A stretch of DNA of 64,000 nt from Acidaminobacter sp. JC074 (GCF_022496765.1 NZ_VANV01000026.1:1-64000); one strand, 5' to 3'. Counted from the first letter of the stretch, positions 8,805 to 16,762 are shown. The notes: generated by a model not told the origin, from the sequence alone. Translations and numbers: made by a program.

Positions 8805-9045
8805 AAGCCATATTATGTCAATTGTGATTGATATACAATTAAATGATATGTATGATGCTACATAATGTGGTGTTTCAAACAACAATTATGACAAATATAC
8901 AAAATTAACCTGATTATTCTAAATATTCTGATAGTACTTGAAATTTATGTAAATTGAAGTTAAACTATTGATACATGGTAAATGTTGGTATCTTTTGAGA
9001 TCTACATTTTCAATATTCAATCTACCAGTAGATTAAGGAGGGTTT

Positions 9046-9198
9046 ATGCAAAAGGATGTTAAGAAAAGTTGTTTGATTTGTGAATCGGATGAAGAACTAC
9101 AGCCTTTCAAAAGTCATTTTGTCTGTGAATCATGTATCACCTACGCTAAGGACATAAGTAAAAAAGATAAAGAGAAGTCATATGAAAAAAACGCTTAG
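9046..9198 (+). CDS. Gin/CsfB-like zinc-binding small protein
   Basis: This 50-residue ORF follows the strong site TTAAGGAGGG. It contains two Cys pairs, SCLICE at residues 8-13 and FVCESC at 25-30, separated by an acidic stretch. The spacing and the FVCESCI motif resemble Gin (CsfB), the small zinc protein that inhibits sigma-G and other sigma factors in Bacillus sporulation. The remaining C-terminal tail is lysine-rich. A terminator hairpin begins inside the last codons. The assignment to Gin is from motif resemblance only; a generic zinc-ribbon protein is the alternative. The 241 bases upstream (8805-9045) showed no other gene. Confidence 0.55.
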   Translation: MQKDVKKSCLICESDEELQPFKSHFVCESCITYAKDISKKDKEKSYEKNA

Positions 9199-9214
9199 AA
9201 TATAGGCGTTTTTT
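9186..9214 (+). terminator. Terminator after the Gin-like gene
   Basis: AAAAAACGC and GCGTTTTTT (9186-9194 and 9206-9214) form a 9-bp stem with an 11-base loop ending in a T-tract. The left arm overlaps the last codons of the small gene. Confidence 0.75.
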
Positions 9215-9288
9215 CTTGCCTTATATTTAAAGCATAGAGTCGCCTAGACGGACTTTTTCATGTATACTTTTACATAGGGAGGTGCTTT

Positions 9289-9738
9289 ATGAGAAGAAAA
9301 GAAAGAAAGATGACAGATCAAGCTGTTATCAATTTAATAGAAAAACAAAATGTCCTAAGACTAGGACTTTCAGTAGACAATAAACCCTATGTGGTGCCAT
9401 TGAACTATGGTTTTAAAGATAATGCTTTTTATATTCATTGCGCTAGAGAAGGTAGAAAGCTTGATATGATTAGAAAAAATCCTTTGGTATGTGTAGAAAT
9501 AGAAGGAGAAAATACTATTGTCGAAGGAGATATCGCTTGTAAGTACACAACTAAGTACTCAAGTGTAATAGGTTACGGTCATGCAGAAATACTAGAAAGT
9601 CTAGAAGAAATAAAAGACGGCCTAGATATTCTAATGGCTCAGTTTAGCGACAGACAATTCACTTATGGCCAAAAGGTCATGGAGAAAATTGCTATTATTA
9701 AAATTCAAATGGACGAGCTATCAGGTAAATCATCATAA
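9289..9738 (+). CDS. Pyridoxamine 5'-phosphate oxidase-family flavin protein (NimA-like)
   Basis: This 149-residue protein has the split-barrel FMN-binding layout: an early VLRLGLSVDNKPYVVPLNY strand pair, FYIHCAREGRKLDMIRKNP and VCVEIEG. This pattern is typical of the NimA/pyridoxamine-oxidase-like group (5-nitroimidazole reductase homologues, heme- or flavin-binding). The exact substrate is unknown. The GGGAGGTG box fixes the start at 9289. It stands alone between two gene groups, with a promoter-like region but no identified operator. Confidence 0.85.
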   Translation: MRRKERKMTDQAVINLIEKQNVLRLGLSVDNKPYVVPLNYGFKDNAFYIHCAREGRKLDMIRKNPLVCVEIEGENTIVEGDIACKYTTKYSSVIGYGHAEILESLEEIKDGLDILMAQFSDRQFTYGQKVMEKIAIIKIQMDELSGKSS

Positions 9739-9798
9739 CATAAATTATCATGTTTTTATCCCTAGCCTGTGGTAGCCTTTAATAAAGGCGGTGATTTT

Positions 9799-10737
9799 AT
9801 GGAAGTAGGTAAATTAAAGGATCGATACAGTGAAGACAAGCTTAATGAGGTCAGAGATTATTTAAGAGCTCTAGAAATTTATCTAGATCAATCCGGCAAG
9901 AACTTCGAAACATGTTCAAGTGATGATCTTGAAAACTATATGGACCACTTGATTTCAGTTAAGCAGAATAGTTTAGAGAGACTCATAGCCATAGCAAGGT
10001 ACTTTTATGATTATGATTATCCTTCTCTTTATATTTTTATGACAGGTGTGCTTGGTGGTGTTGGTGTTATTGCAAGTATCAACAGTAAGAGTAAGGCTAT
10101 GAATCAAGACCTTCAACTGGAAGTTCCAGACCTTGGTTTAACACCTTCTAAACTTTTTCCACCAACAAGACAAATGGTTAAAGAAATTTCTAGATTGGAT
10201 AAGGACGTCTATAGAGAAATTCTTGCAGACAATCATCATCAGATTCCACGAGAATCTATTTTGACTGAAAAGACTTTCTACGAATCATCCATTTCATTGG
10301 AAGCCTACCTTTATGAAAGGCATAAAAGAAAAGTTCAGGAACTTCAAGACCACTGTGATTCAGGTAAAGTTTGGTTTGAACAGGTCATCAGTCAGGAGAT
10401 TGTTGATTATGTCTCATCTAATCAAGAAATCTTATCTGGCGTCTATAAAGATGGTTATATTTATATTACCAAGTTTCCTTATAAGACCGAGGCTGTTTTA
10501 CATGCTGAATGTGATCTTTTTAAAAGGTATCACTACTGTCATTGCCCCTATGCAAAAGAATCTATTTTAAGTGATGAACCAGTTGATTCCGAGTGGTGTT
10601 ATTGCAGTGCTGGTTTTGCAAAGTTCCCATTTGAAGTTATATTAGATAGACCTTTAAAGATTGAACTTTTAGAGTCGGTCTTAAGAGGTGATTTACGCTG
10701 TCGTTTTAGAATACGATTGGAGAGAGCATGCCAATAG
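9799..10737 (+). CDS. Hypothetical protein with cysteine-rich C-terminus
   Basis: This 312-residue protein starts at the ATG at 9799 behind AAGGCGGTG. The first 200 residues are helical, with one hydrophobic stretch near residues 75-95. The C-terminal third has a dense set of Cys residues (HYCHCPYAKE, then EWCYCSAGF and finally LRCRF and ERACQ) that could bind a metal or an iron-sulfur cluster. I recall proteins of unknown function (DUF6144-like) with CHCP plus CYC motifs, but cannot confirm membership. The next small gene overlaps its end, suggesting a transcriptional unit. Confidence 0.6.
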   Translation: MEVGKLKDRYSEDKLNEVRDYLRALEIYLDQSGKNFETCSSDDLENYMDHLISVKQNSLERLIAIARYFYDYDYPSLYIFMTGVLGGVGVIASINSKSKAMNQDLQLEVPDLGLTPSKLFPPTRQMVKEISRLDKDVYREILADNHHQIPRESILTEKTFYESSISLEAYLYERHKRKVQELQDHCDSGKVWFEQVISQEIVDYVSSNQEILSGVYKDGYIYITKFPYKTEAVLHAECDLFKRYHYCHCPYAKESILSDEPVDSEWCYCSAGFAKFPFEVILDRPLKIELLESVLRGDLRCRFRIRLERACQ

Positions 10738-10949
10738 ATGAAAGAGATCGACTTAAAGATCAACCATTTGATTATAAGGTAACCAAAGCCGGTAAAGTAA
10801 TGATTTATTATGAGAATCGCCAGATTATGATTTTATCTGAAAAGCAAGCTGGCAAGCTAGTTAGAAAGTTAGATCAAGCAGATGAGTTTAACACCCAGCT
10901 CTTACTGGCTAAGGCTACAGGACACTTTAAACATGGTAACGAAAGATAG
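10728..10949 (+). CDS. Small hypothetical protein
   Basis: This 73-residue basic protein overlaps the end of the preceding gene by ten bases, with GAGAG upstream as a modest ribosome binding site. The sequence has YKVTKAGKVMIYYENRQI, a beta-hairpin-like pattern, followed by helix-forming residues. It shows no family I recognise. Coding status is supported by operon-style overlap and length, not by a motif. Confidence 0.5.
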   Translation: MPIDERDRLKDQPFDYKVTKAGKVMIYYENRQIMILSEKQAGKLVRKLDQADEFNTQLLLAKATGHFKHGNER

Positions 10950-10962
10950 AGGTGTAATATTT

Positions 10963-10985
10963 TTGTCATTTTTATTTTATGACAA
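10963..10985. promoter_or_regulatory. Inverted repeat upstream of the rsgA leader, probable operator
   Basis: TTGTCAT at 10963-10969 and ATGACAA at 10979-10985 form a perfect 7-bp inverted repeat with a 9-base spacer. TTGTCA also resembles a -35 box and TATGCT at 10988-10993 a weak -10 box, at 19 bases spacing. The dyad would therefore overlap the promoter of the downstream leader transcript. No T-tract follows, so it is not a standard terminator. Confidence 0.45.
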
Positions 10986-11041
10986 GATATGCTATATTTT
11001 AGTTAGTGATGTAAACAAGGAATTCAAAGGAGGTATGTATT

Positions 11042-11101
11042 ATGAGCAAATTAATGATGAATAACACAAACAAAACATGCCTACGGAATGAAGCTTTCTA
11101 A
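11042..11101 (+). CDS. Leader peptide (19 aa) of the rsgA attenuator
   Basis: ATG at 11042 follows the strong site AAAGGAGG at 11027-11034. It opens a 19-codon ORF, MSKLMMNNTNKTCLRNEAF, ending in TAA at 11099. Codons 14-15 (CTA CGG) overlap the first arm of a set of alternative hairpins. It has no run of a single biosynthetic amino acid, so it looks more like a leader that senses ribosome stalling (for example by an antibiotic) than an amino-acid attenuator. It is too short to be an enzyme. Confidence 0.6.
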   Translation: MSKLMMNNTNKTCLRNEAF

Positions 11102-11138
11102 TAACTACTAACCGTAGGTCTAGGTCTACGGTATTTTT
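11079..11138 (+). promoter_or_regulatory. Transcription attenuator upstream of rsgA
   Basis: Three complementary segments are seen. GCCTACGG (11079-11086) lies inside the leader peptide, CCGTAGG sits at 11112-11118, and CTACGG at 11126-11131 is followed by a T-rich run to 11138. Segments 1 and 2 can pair over 7 bp (antiterminator). Segments 2 and 3 can pair over 7 bp as ACCGTAG with CTACGGT (terminator). A ribosome stalled early in the leader would favour the first pairing and allow read-through into rsgA. Confidence 0.7.
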
Positions 11139-11179
11139 ATGCCCAAAAATAAATTGGTAATTATTAGAAAGGACACTGA

Positions 11180-12226
11180 ATGAATTTAAACAATATTGGA
11201 ATGAACGAGTTTTTCTCATCTCAAGTAAAGGAAAATGAGAAAGTTGGACGTGTAGCTAAGTATGCTCAAAACCATTATACACTTGCTACAGAAGATGGTA
11301 TGCTTGGTGCTATTATCACTGGTAAGATGCAATATGAAGCCTTGTTACCTCGCATTGGTGATTTTGTTGTTTATGAGACAACAAAAGATGGTAGCTTAAA
11401 TGTGATTAACAAACTTCTAAACCGCCAAACATGTCTATCTAGAAAAGTGGCTGGTGCTAGAAGCGATGAGCAAGTCATAGCTTCTAATATGGACTATCTA
11501 TTTTTAGTCATGTCTCTTAATGAAGACTTTAACATAAGACGTCTTGAACGCTATATGATTGGCGCTTGGGAATCAGGAGCTGAACCTGTGGTGATTCTCA
11601 CAAAAGCGGACTTAATGGATGACTATTCAGAACAGATACAAGATGTTGAAAGTATTACATTTGGGATTAAATGTATTCCTATCAGTGCAGTTACTGGCTA
11701 TAATATAGATGAATTGGACAAGTACAATCAGCTTGGCAAAACCATTGCGCTAGTAGGCTCATCAGGTGTAGGAAAATCTACTCTGATCAATACCCTGGCA
11801 GACAAAGAAGTTATGAAAACAGATGGTCTTAGAAATGATGACAAGGGCCATCATACAACCACACATCGAGAAATGATTTTTACTCAAGGTGCTTGTTTGA
11901 TTGATACGCCAGGTATGCGTGAGTTCTCAACCTATCAAGGTGAAGAGGGTTTAACACATGAGTTTCAAGATATCATAGATCTTTCAAAATCATGTCGTTT
12001 TGACGATTGTACACATGCTGGCGAACCGGATTGTGCCATTAAGAAAGCGCTAGAAGATGGTCGTCTTGAAAAGGCTAGATACCGATCTTATATAACTCTA
12101 GAAAAAGAGATTTCAAGACAAGAAAGAAAACGTAAGCATCAGGAAAAAGTCCAAGCATCCAAGATAGAAAAACTAAAAAGAAAGTCTAAACCTAGAAACA
12201 AAAGATGGAACTCTGCTAACTATTAG
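11180..12226 (+). CDS. rsgA: Ribosome small-subunit-dependent GTPase (RsgA/YjeQ family), long-form paralogue type
   Basis: This 348-residue circularly permuted GTPase has its motifs in order: G4 LTKADL (about residue 140), G1 GSSGVGKSTL (193-202), G3 DTPG, then the zinc knuckle CRFDDCTHAGEPDC near residues 272-285. An OB-fold precedes the GTPase domain. RsgA helps late 30S maturation. Proteins with this start (MNLNNIGMNEFF) and of about 350 residues often occur as a second copy beside the usual ~290-residue RsgA, so it may be a stress-inducible paralogue. It is preceded by the leader and attenuator described above, and AGAAAGGA fixes the start. Confidence 0.9.
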   Translation: MNLNNIGMNEFFSSQVKENEKVGRVAKYAQNHYTLATEDGMLGAIITGKMQYEALLPRIGDFVVYETTKDGSLNVINKLLNRQTCLSRKVAGARSDEQVIASNMDYLFLVMSLNEDFNIRRLERYMIGAWESGAEPVVILTKADLMDDYSEQIQDVESITFGIKCIPISAVTGYNIDELDKYNQLGKTIALVGSSGVGKSTLINTLADKEVMKTDGLRNDDKGHHTTTHREMIFTQGACLIDTPGMREFSTYQGEEGLTHEFQDIIDLSKSCRFDDCTHAGEPDCAIKKALEDGRLEKARYRSYITLEKEISRQERKRKHQEKVQASKIEKLKRKSKPRNKRWNSANY

Positions 12227-12236
12227 CAGAGTTTTT
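12209..12236 (+). terminator. Terminator of rsgA
   Basis: AACTCTGCTA and TAGCAGAGTT (12209-12218 and 12224-12233) form a 10-bp stem with a 5-base loop and a T-tract. The stop codon lies inside the right arm. Confidence 0.85.
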
Positions 12237-12335
12237 GTTATATGACACACACCTACTGAAATTACTTGTTTTTTTATTAGCTTATTGTGTTAAGCAAAGG
12301 TTGTTTTAGGGTAGAAAAAACCTGAGGTGATGATG

Positions 12336-14609
12336 ATGAAAAAAAGGTATTTCTCCATATATCTGCTGCTAGTTTTTATAATAGCTTTTTGGATGATTTC
12401 ATTTTACTCTAGGATAGATCTTTTAATAGAAGACAATAAAGAAGACTTGGTTTTTCTTGACCAATTCATATATAAGAATGAAATGACAGACATGAAAGTC
12501 AGAAAAATTGATAAGGGTGACGAGGGCCTTCATACTTATGAAACTTTTATAGGTGATGAGCTTATAAAAAATTATCAAAGTGATGCCTTGCTTGTTGTAC
12601 CTAGATTAAGAGGCTCTTGGCATAGAATTTACTTTAATGATCATCTGATTGGCATTATAGGTATTGAAGGCAATGACAGGTTTCATTTGTGGAACTCGGT
12701 ACATAAGTTCACCATATCTAAAGACTTATTTGAGACAGAAAACGTCTTTAGGTTTGAGACTTATTCTGACTATAAAATTGGTTATGCCTATATGCCTATG
12801 ATCTTTGGTCAGCAAGGCATTACTGGTGAACTTTTCAATAGACTGGAATGGTTGCACTCTAAATTTTACTTGGTAGCCATCGGTATTTTAATGGCAATTT
12901 CCATTATGGAGTTGATCCTCTTCTTATTAACTGAAAACTACAGCAAACGTTATTTGTTATTTCCCATAAGTATTGTCCTGGTCAGTGTGTATTTACTGGA
13001 TTATGTGGTTATTGAACATGCCTTTCTCAGTGCGCTGAATTTCAAGAAAATGGCCATATTAGCCCTTCATACATCCACGGTACTGGTGACTATAGCGCTG
13101 GCGACTCTTTACAATTACAAGCATATTAAAAAGTATGCTTATGCAGTAATAGCTGGTTCTATTATAGGCATGCTTTTTACTGGTGACATGATCGCATTTT
13201 CAAAATTTTATCAAGGTTATAACTTCTTGATACTAAGTCTTATTGTTTCATGGATTTATATGGCCTTTAAGTATTATAGGATATCTAAAAAACCTCAAGA
13301 GTATATGATTGTTGTCTCAGGCTTTCTCTTGATCGTGCCTTCTGTATACGATACTTTCATGTTATTTTTCTTTGACGGTAAACATTTGAGACTGTCTATC
13401 TACGGCATACTTTTTTATTCTATTGCCATGCTTTTAATTGCCATTGTTGATTATATAGAAAGTCAAAAGAACTTGTTTACCGAATCTAAGATGCTGGAGT
13501 TGGAAAAAACAAGACTCAACAGAGTATTGGTTACAGATGAGTTGACTGGGCTTAGCAATCACAGACATTTTCACGATTTGTTCGATAAGCTGATTGAAGA
13601 TGCTGGTGAAGACGTCTATCTGATCATGTTGGACATCGATAAGTTTAGGCCCATCAACGAAATCAGAGGTCATACCATTGGCGATGCCATTCTAAAAGAA
13701 ATTTCAAGGATTACACTTGATATCATTGGTGATAAAGGACATGTATTTCGGTATGGTGGTGAAGAATTTGCCGTCATGTATTACGGTCAACCAACTCCAG
13801 AAGCTGTTGCAGAGGACATTAGAATATCTGTTATTGAGGATAAAGAACTCCATGAACTGTCTGGCTATTTACCACTGACCCTCTCCATTGGCATATCTGC
13901 TTATCCTAGAGATGGGGTGTCTTCAAGAGTCTTGATCATGAAGGCTGAGAAGGCCATGACCTATGCAAAGTTTAGAGGTAGAAACAAGGTGGTTATGTAT
14001 CATGACAGTATTGAAGCAGAAATGTCTGGTAATGCTGCGATAGAAATTAAGGATAAGCTTCTAATAGACTTTATTTATACATTGGCAAGCGTTATCGATC
14101 TAAAGGATTCTTATACAGGTAAACATTCAGAAGAAGTCGCCAGATTTGCCATGCTTATAGCTGAGGAAATGCAATTAGATGACCACCAGAAGTTTGCCTT
14201 AAGGCTGGGTGGCTTGTTACATGACTTTGGTAAACTGTCTGTACCTGATACCATCATCAATAAAACCACCCGACTGTCAGATGAAGAGTTTGATATTATA
14301 ATATCTCATCCTAAAGCCGGTTATAACATAGCCAAACATATCGTAGATGATCCACTTGTTTTACAGTGTGTTAGAAGCCATCACGAAAGAGTGGATGGTA
14401 AAGGCTATCCAGATGGACTCAAGGGGGATGAGATTCCTTTGATGGCCAGAATTATCTGTGTAGCTGATGCTTACCATGCTATGATTTCTAATCGTTCTTA
14501 CAGAAAGAGTTTAGGTCATGAATACGCCATGAACGAGCTTGAAAGATACAAGGGTGTGCAGTTTGATACAAATGTTGTCAATGCTTTTATAAAGGCAATT
14601 AATAAGTAG
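12336..14609 (+). CDS. Membrane GGDEF plus HD-GYP protein (c-di-GMP turnover)
   Basis: This protein has about 757 residues. A run of GTG/ATG codons at 12327-12336 follows GAGG, and ATG 12336 has the best spacing. The N-terminus has a transmembrane helix and an extracellular region of about 150 residues. About seven transmembrane helices follow (roughly 175-375), a 7TMR-DISM-like arrangement. A GGDEF domain with intact RYGGEEF (about residue 474) comes next, then an HD-GYP domain with LHDFGK (about 628) and HHERVDGKGYPDGL (about 680-693). It could both make and degrade c-di-GMP in response to an external ligand. No RxxD inhibitory site is obvious before GGEEF. It is monocistronic. Confidence 0.9.
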   Translation: MKKRYFSIYLLLVFIIAFWMISFYSRIDLLIEDNKEDLVFLDQFIYKNEMTDMKVRKIDKGDEGLHTYETFIGDELIKNYQSDALLVVPRLRGSWHRIYFNDHLIGIIGIEGNDRFHLWNSVHKFTISKDLFETENVFRFETYSDYKIGYAYMPMIFGQQGITGELFNRLEWLHSKFYLVAIGILMAISIMELILFLLTENYSKRYLLFPISIVLVSVYLLDYVVIEHAFLSALNFKKMAILALHTSTVLVTIALATLYNYKHIKKYAYAVIAGSIIGMLFTGDMIAFSKFYQGYNFLILSLIVSWIYMAFKYYRISKKPQEYMIVVSGFLLIVPSVYDTFMLFFFDGKHLRLSIYGILFYSIAMLLIAIVDYIESQKNLFTESKMLELEKTRLNRVLVTDELTGLSNHRHFHDLFDKLIEDAGEDVYLIMLDIDKFRPINEIRGHTIGDAILKEISRITLDIIGDKGHVFRYGGEEFAVMYYGQPTPEAVAEDIRISVIEDKELHELSGYLPLTLSIGISAYPRDGVSSRVLIMKAEKAMTYAKFRGRNKVVMYHDSIEAEMSGNAAIEIKDKLLIDFIYTLASVIDLKDSYTGKHSEEVARFAMLIAEEMQLDDHQKFALRLGGLLHDFGKLSVPDTIINKTTRLSDEEFDIIISHPKAGYNIAKHIVDDPLVLQCVRSHHERVDGKGYPDGLKGDEIPLMARIICVADAYHAMISNRSYRKSLGHEYAMNELERYKGVQFDTNVVNAFIKAINK

Positions 14610-14635
14610 GACATAGTCCTGCTTATTAGATTTTT
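14601..14635 (+). terminator. Terminator after the GGDEF/HD-GYP gene
   Basis: AATAAGTAGGAC pairs with GTCCTGCTTATT (14601-14612 and 14616-14627), a 12-bp stem with one G-T pair and a 3-base loop. A T-run follows at 14631-14635. Confidence 0.8.
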
Positions 14636-14708
14636 CTAGTCTTTTTTTCATTAATTCTGAAGGCTAATATTAAGTTATGCTTACAAAGACTGGAATGATT
14701 TATTCATA

Positions 14709-14717
14709 TGATATAAT
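14709..14717 (+). promoter_or_regulatory. Extended -10 promoter for the M23 peptidase gene
   Basis: TGATATAAT (14709-14717) is an extended -10 (TGnTATAAT) located 21 bases before the start at 14739. No good -35 is visible, which is tolerated for extended -10 promoters. Confidence 0.5.
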
Positions 14718-14738
14718 GCCCATGAGTGAGGGACGGAA

Positions 14739-16304
14739 ATGAAAAAATATTTATATGGATTAGTTGTTGTTCTAATCGTTGTTTTGTTTGCAAGCTTGTA
14801 CAGTTATGCAACTGCTTTTACAGTAAGAAATGTAGAAACGATGACCATTGACGGAGAAGTCATTACTTTAGACGAGGATTCCAATACTTTTATTATGAGG
14901 ATGCAGACTTTAAAGCAATATGAACTGCTTGATAAACATCAAGGAGACATCATTAAGTCTGTTGTTTTAGAGATGAAGTTTGGTGACTCTGTTGAATATG
15001 AAATTGGTCTCGATTATAATTTTAATACTTTATCCTTAAGGGATATTGAAACAGATAGGATTTATCTGATAGATGATTCACTGGTAGAGTGGATTTATAT
15101 GCAGCCGGCACTGGAGGATTTATATACTTATTCAAAGGCCAAAGAACATTTGTTAAATGTTAATGGTCAAACGATCAAACACAGTCAAATAGATTACCAC
15201 TATGTGAAAGCAGATGGTGTCTGGCATGACTCTTCTGACGAGACTGGCAACCTCGAAACCATTTTAATAACAGAGCCTTCTTTAGAACTTGACCTTGAAA
15301 GTGATGGTGAGGTGGAAGTAAAGCTTTCTAAGGACGGGAGTCTAGTATATGTTGGTCCACTGGATGGCTTTACAGTGCCTGAGAAAAATGGCAACTACCT
15401 TGTCAGTGTAGAATCTACTTGGAAAGACTTGCTCTTTTATGGTAGAGATACTTCATCATTTAACTTAGTTGTTCAGTATCCGCCAGAGGTTTTGATGACA
15501 AAGTCATTAATTTTACAGGGTGAATTAAGTTTGATACAAGTAAAAAACGTTGTAAACATTGAGGACTTGTCTATTGAGCAAGACTATATGGAAGGACTTG
15601 AGTTTGTAGAAAATGGTGACTACTATGAATGTCTGATTCCATCTACCTACTATACTTCACCGGGGATTTATCCCTTGAAGATAAATGTGGGTGACTTTAG
15701 TGTGGAGATGACTTTAGAAGTTGTTTCAAGAGACTTTTCACTCCAGTATCTGACTGTGAATAAGTCTACGGAAGCAGCTACAAGAAATGATGAAGCATAT
15801 GCCCAGTACAATGAATACTATAAGCCGGCTTTACAGAAGGATGTTTATCCTGCTTCTGAAAGTTTTTTAGAAGATAGAAGCTTTACATTACCTGCTAGTG
15901 GCCGATTGACAACTGAGTTTGGCATTAAACGTTATGTCAACGAGCAGCTGACATCTTATAGACACAATGGTCTAGATATAGCCAATACAGAAGGCACACC
16001 AATTCTAGCGACCTATGATGGACAGGTTGTACTATCTATGGAATTGATTTTGACAGGCAACACAATTGTTATCAGTCATGGCAATGGTATTTTTTCATCC
16101 TATTTACACTTAAGTGAACTTGATTGTGAAGAGGGCGACCTTGTAAAGTCAGGAGACTTAATTGGTAAAATGGGGACAACAGGTTTTTCTACAGGTTCAC
16201 ATTTACATTTTTCCATATCTTATCACAGGATGTATTTAGAACCCGGTTACCTTATATTTGGTCAACCTGTAACATATGACAATTACACAGAACTCCTTAA
16301 TTAG
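14739..16304 (+). CDS. Membrane-anchored M23 (LytM-type) peptidase-domain protein
   Basis: This 521-residue protein has an N-terminal transmembrane anchor (residues 5-25) and a long extracytoplasmic region with beta-rich segments. The C-terminal M23 domain (about 385-515) carries HNGLDIA near residue 409, then VISHGNG and HLHFSIS near 487. These give the zinc ligands His/Asp/His of an active peptidoglycan endopeptidase. It resembles SpoIIQ-like and general cell-wall hydrolases. It is transcribed alone, with a terminator right after the stop. Confidence 0.8.
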   Translation: MKKYLYGLVVVLIVVLFASLYSYATAFTVRNVETMTIDGEVITLDEDSNTFIMRMQTLKQYELLDKHQGDIIKSVVLEMKFGDSVEYEIGLDYNFNTLSLRDIETDRIYLIDDSLVEWIYMQPALEDLYTYSKAKEHLLNVNGQTIKHSQIDYHYVKADGVWHDSSDETGNLETILITEPSLELDLESDGEVEVKLSKDGSLVYVGPLDGFTVPEKNGNYLVSVESTWKDLLFYGRDTSSFNLVVQYPPEVLMTKSLILQGELSLIQVKNVVNIEDLSIEQDYMEGLEFVENGDYYECLIPSTYYTSPGIYPLKINVGDFSVEMTLEVVSRDFSLQYLTVNKSTEAATRNDEAYAQYNEYYKPALQKDVYPASESFLEDRSFTLPASGRLTTEFGIKRYVNEQLTSYRHNGLDIANTEGTPILATYDGQVVLSMELILTGNTIVISHGNGIFSSYLHLSELDCEEGDLVKSGDLIGKMGTTGFSTGSHLHFSISYHRMYLEPGYLIFGQPVTYDNYTELLN

Positions 16305-16313
16305 GACATTAAA

Positions 16314-16342
16314 AATGGATACTTTTGTATCCATTATTTTTT
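16314..16342. terminator. Bidirectional terminator between the M23 gene and ykuS
   Basis: AATGGATAC and GTATCCATT (16314-16322 and 16327-16335) form a 9-bp stem with a TTTT loop. ATTTTTT follows on the plus strand, and an A-run on the left provides T residues for the minus-strand gene ending at 16346. Confidence 0.8.
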
Positions 16343-16345
16343 GTA

Positions 16346-16609
16346 CTATCCTTTAACGTGTCTATGTACTCTTTGCATGATTTCTTCAGTTGTTGAGTTT
16401 GTACCATCGATAACAAGCATTTTCTTTTTACCATTTGCATGGTATTGAGCTGGTTGTATTTCTTCGTAAGCTTCATCGATACCAGTAACGATGGTTACAT
16501 CAGCATCTAAACCTGCTGTTCCATATTTGTAAACGTCAAAACCTTCTTGCTTTAAAGCTGCTTCTACTTCGTCTAGTCCCCTTTGAACTGCAATTTTGTA
16601 GTTTTTCAT
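16346..16609 (-). CDS. UPF0180/YkuS-family protein
   Basis: This 87-residue protein matches the small UPF0180 (YkuS) type: an N-terminal strand with helix, then DADVTIVTGIDEAYEEIQPAQ, then a VIDGT turn and a final helix. The fold suggests a small Rossmann-like or phosphotransfer-like domain, and its biochemical role is unknown. GGAGGTGAT fixes the start at 16609, shortening the longest possible reading frame by five residues. A perfect inverted repeat lies upstream. Confidence 0.75.
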   Translation of the reverse strand: MKNYKIAVQRGLDEVEAALKQEGFDVYKYGTAGLDADVTIVTGIDEAYEEIQPAQYHANGKKKMLVIDGTNSTTEEIMQRVHRHVKG

Positions 16610-16657
16610 TACAATCACCTCCATTATCTAAATACCCAAATAAAAGGCAGATAAGCA

Positions 16658-16687
16658 TAAATTGTTTATTTTATGGTAAACAATTTA
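16658..16687. repeat. Perfect inverted repeat between divergent genes
   Basis: TAAATTGTTTA (16658-16668) and TAAACAATTTA (16677-16687) form a perfect 11-bp inverted repeat with an 8-base spacer. It lies about 50-75 bases from both the ykuS-like gene (minus) and the membrane protein gene (plus). It could be an operator or a hairpin in the ykuS 5' leader. No T-tract follows. Confidence 0.75.
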
Positions 16688-16762
16688 ATCTTAAAGTCAT
16701 GTCACCATATTTACATTTTTCTTGGATGTGTTAGAATTGTAGGGGAGAATTAAGGAGAATTT

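Noticed and set aside
10882..11064. 60-residue plus-strand reading frame ahead of rsgA
   Set aside because: It overlaps the 10728 gene and runs through the promoter and dyad, and it has no ribosome binding site. The 19-codon leader at 11042 has the strong site instead.
12227..12335. Possible c-di-GMP riboswitch before the GGDEF/HD-GYP gene
   Set aside because: Only about 110 bases are available and the conserved GEMM-type elements are not seen. A small GGGT/AACC hairpin is not enough.
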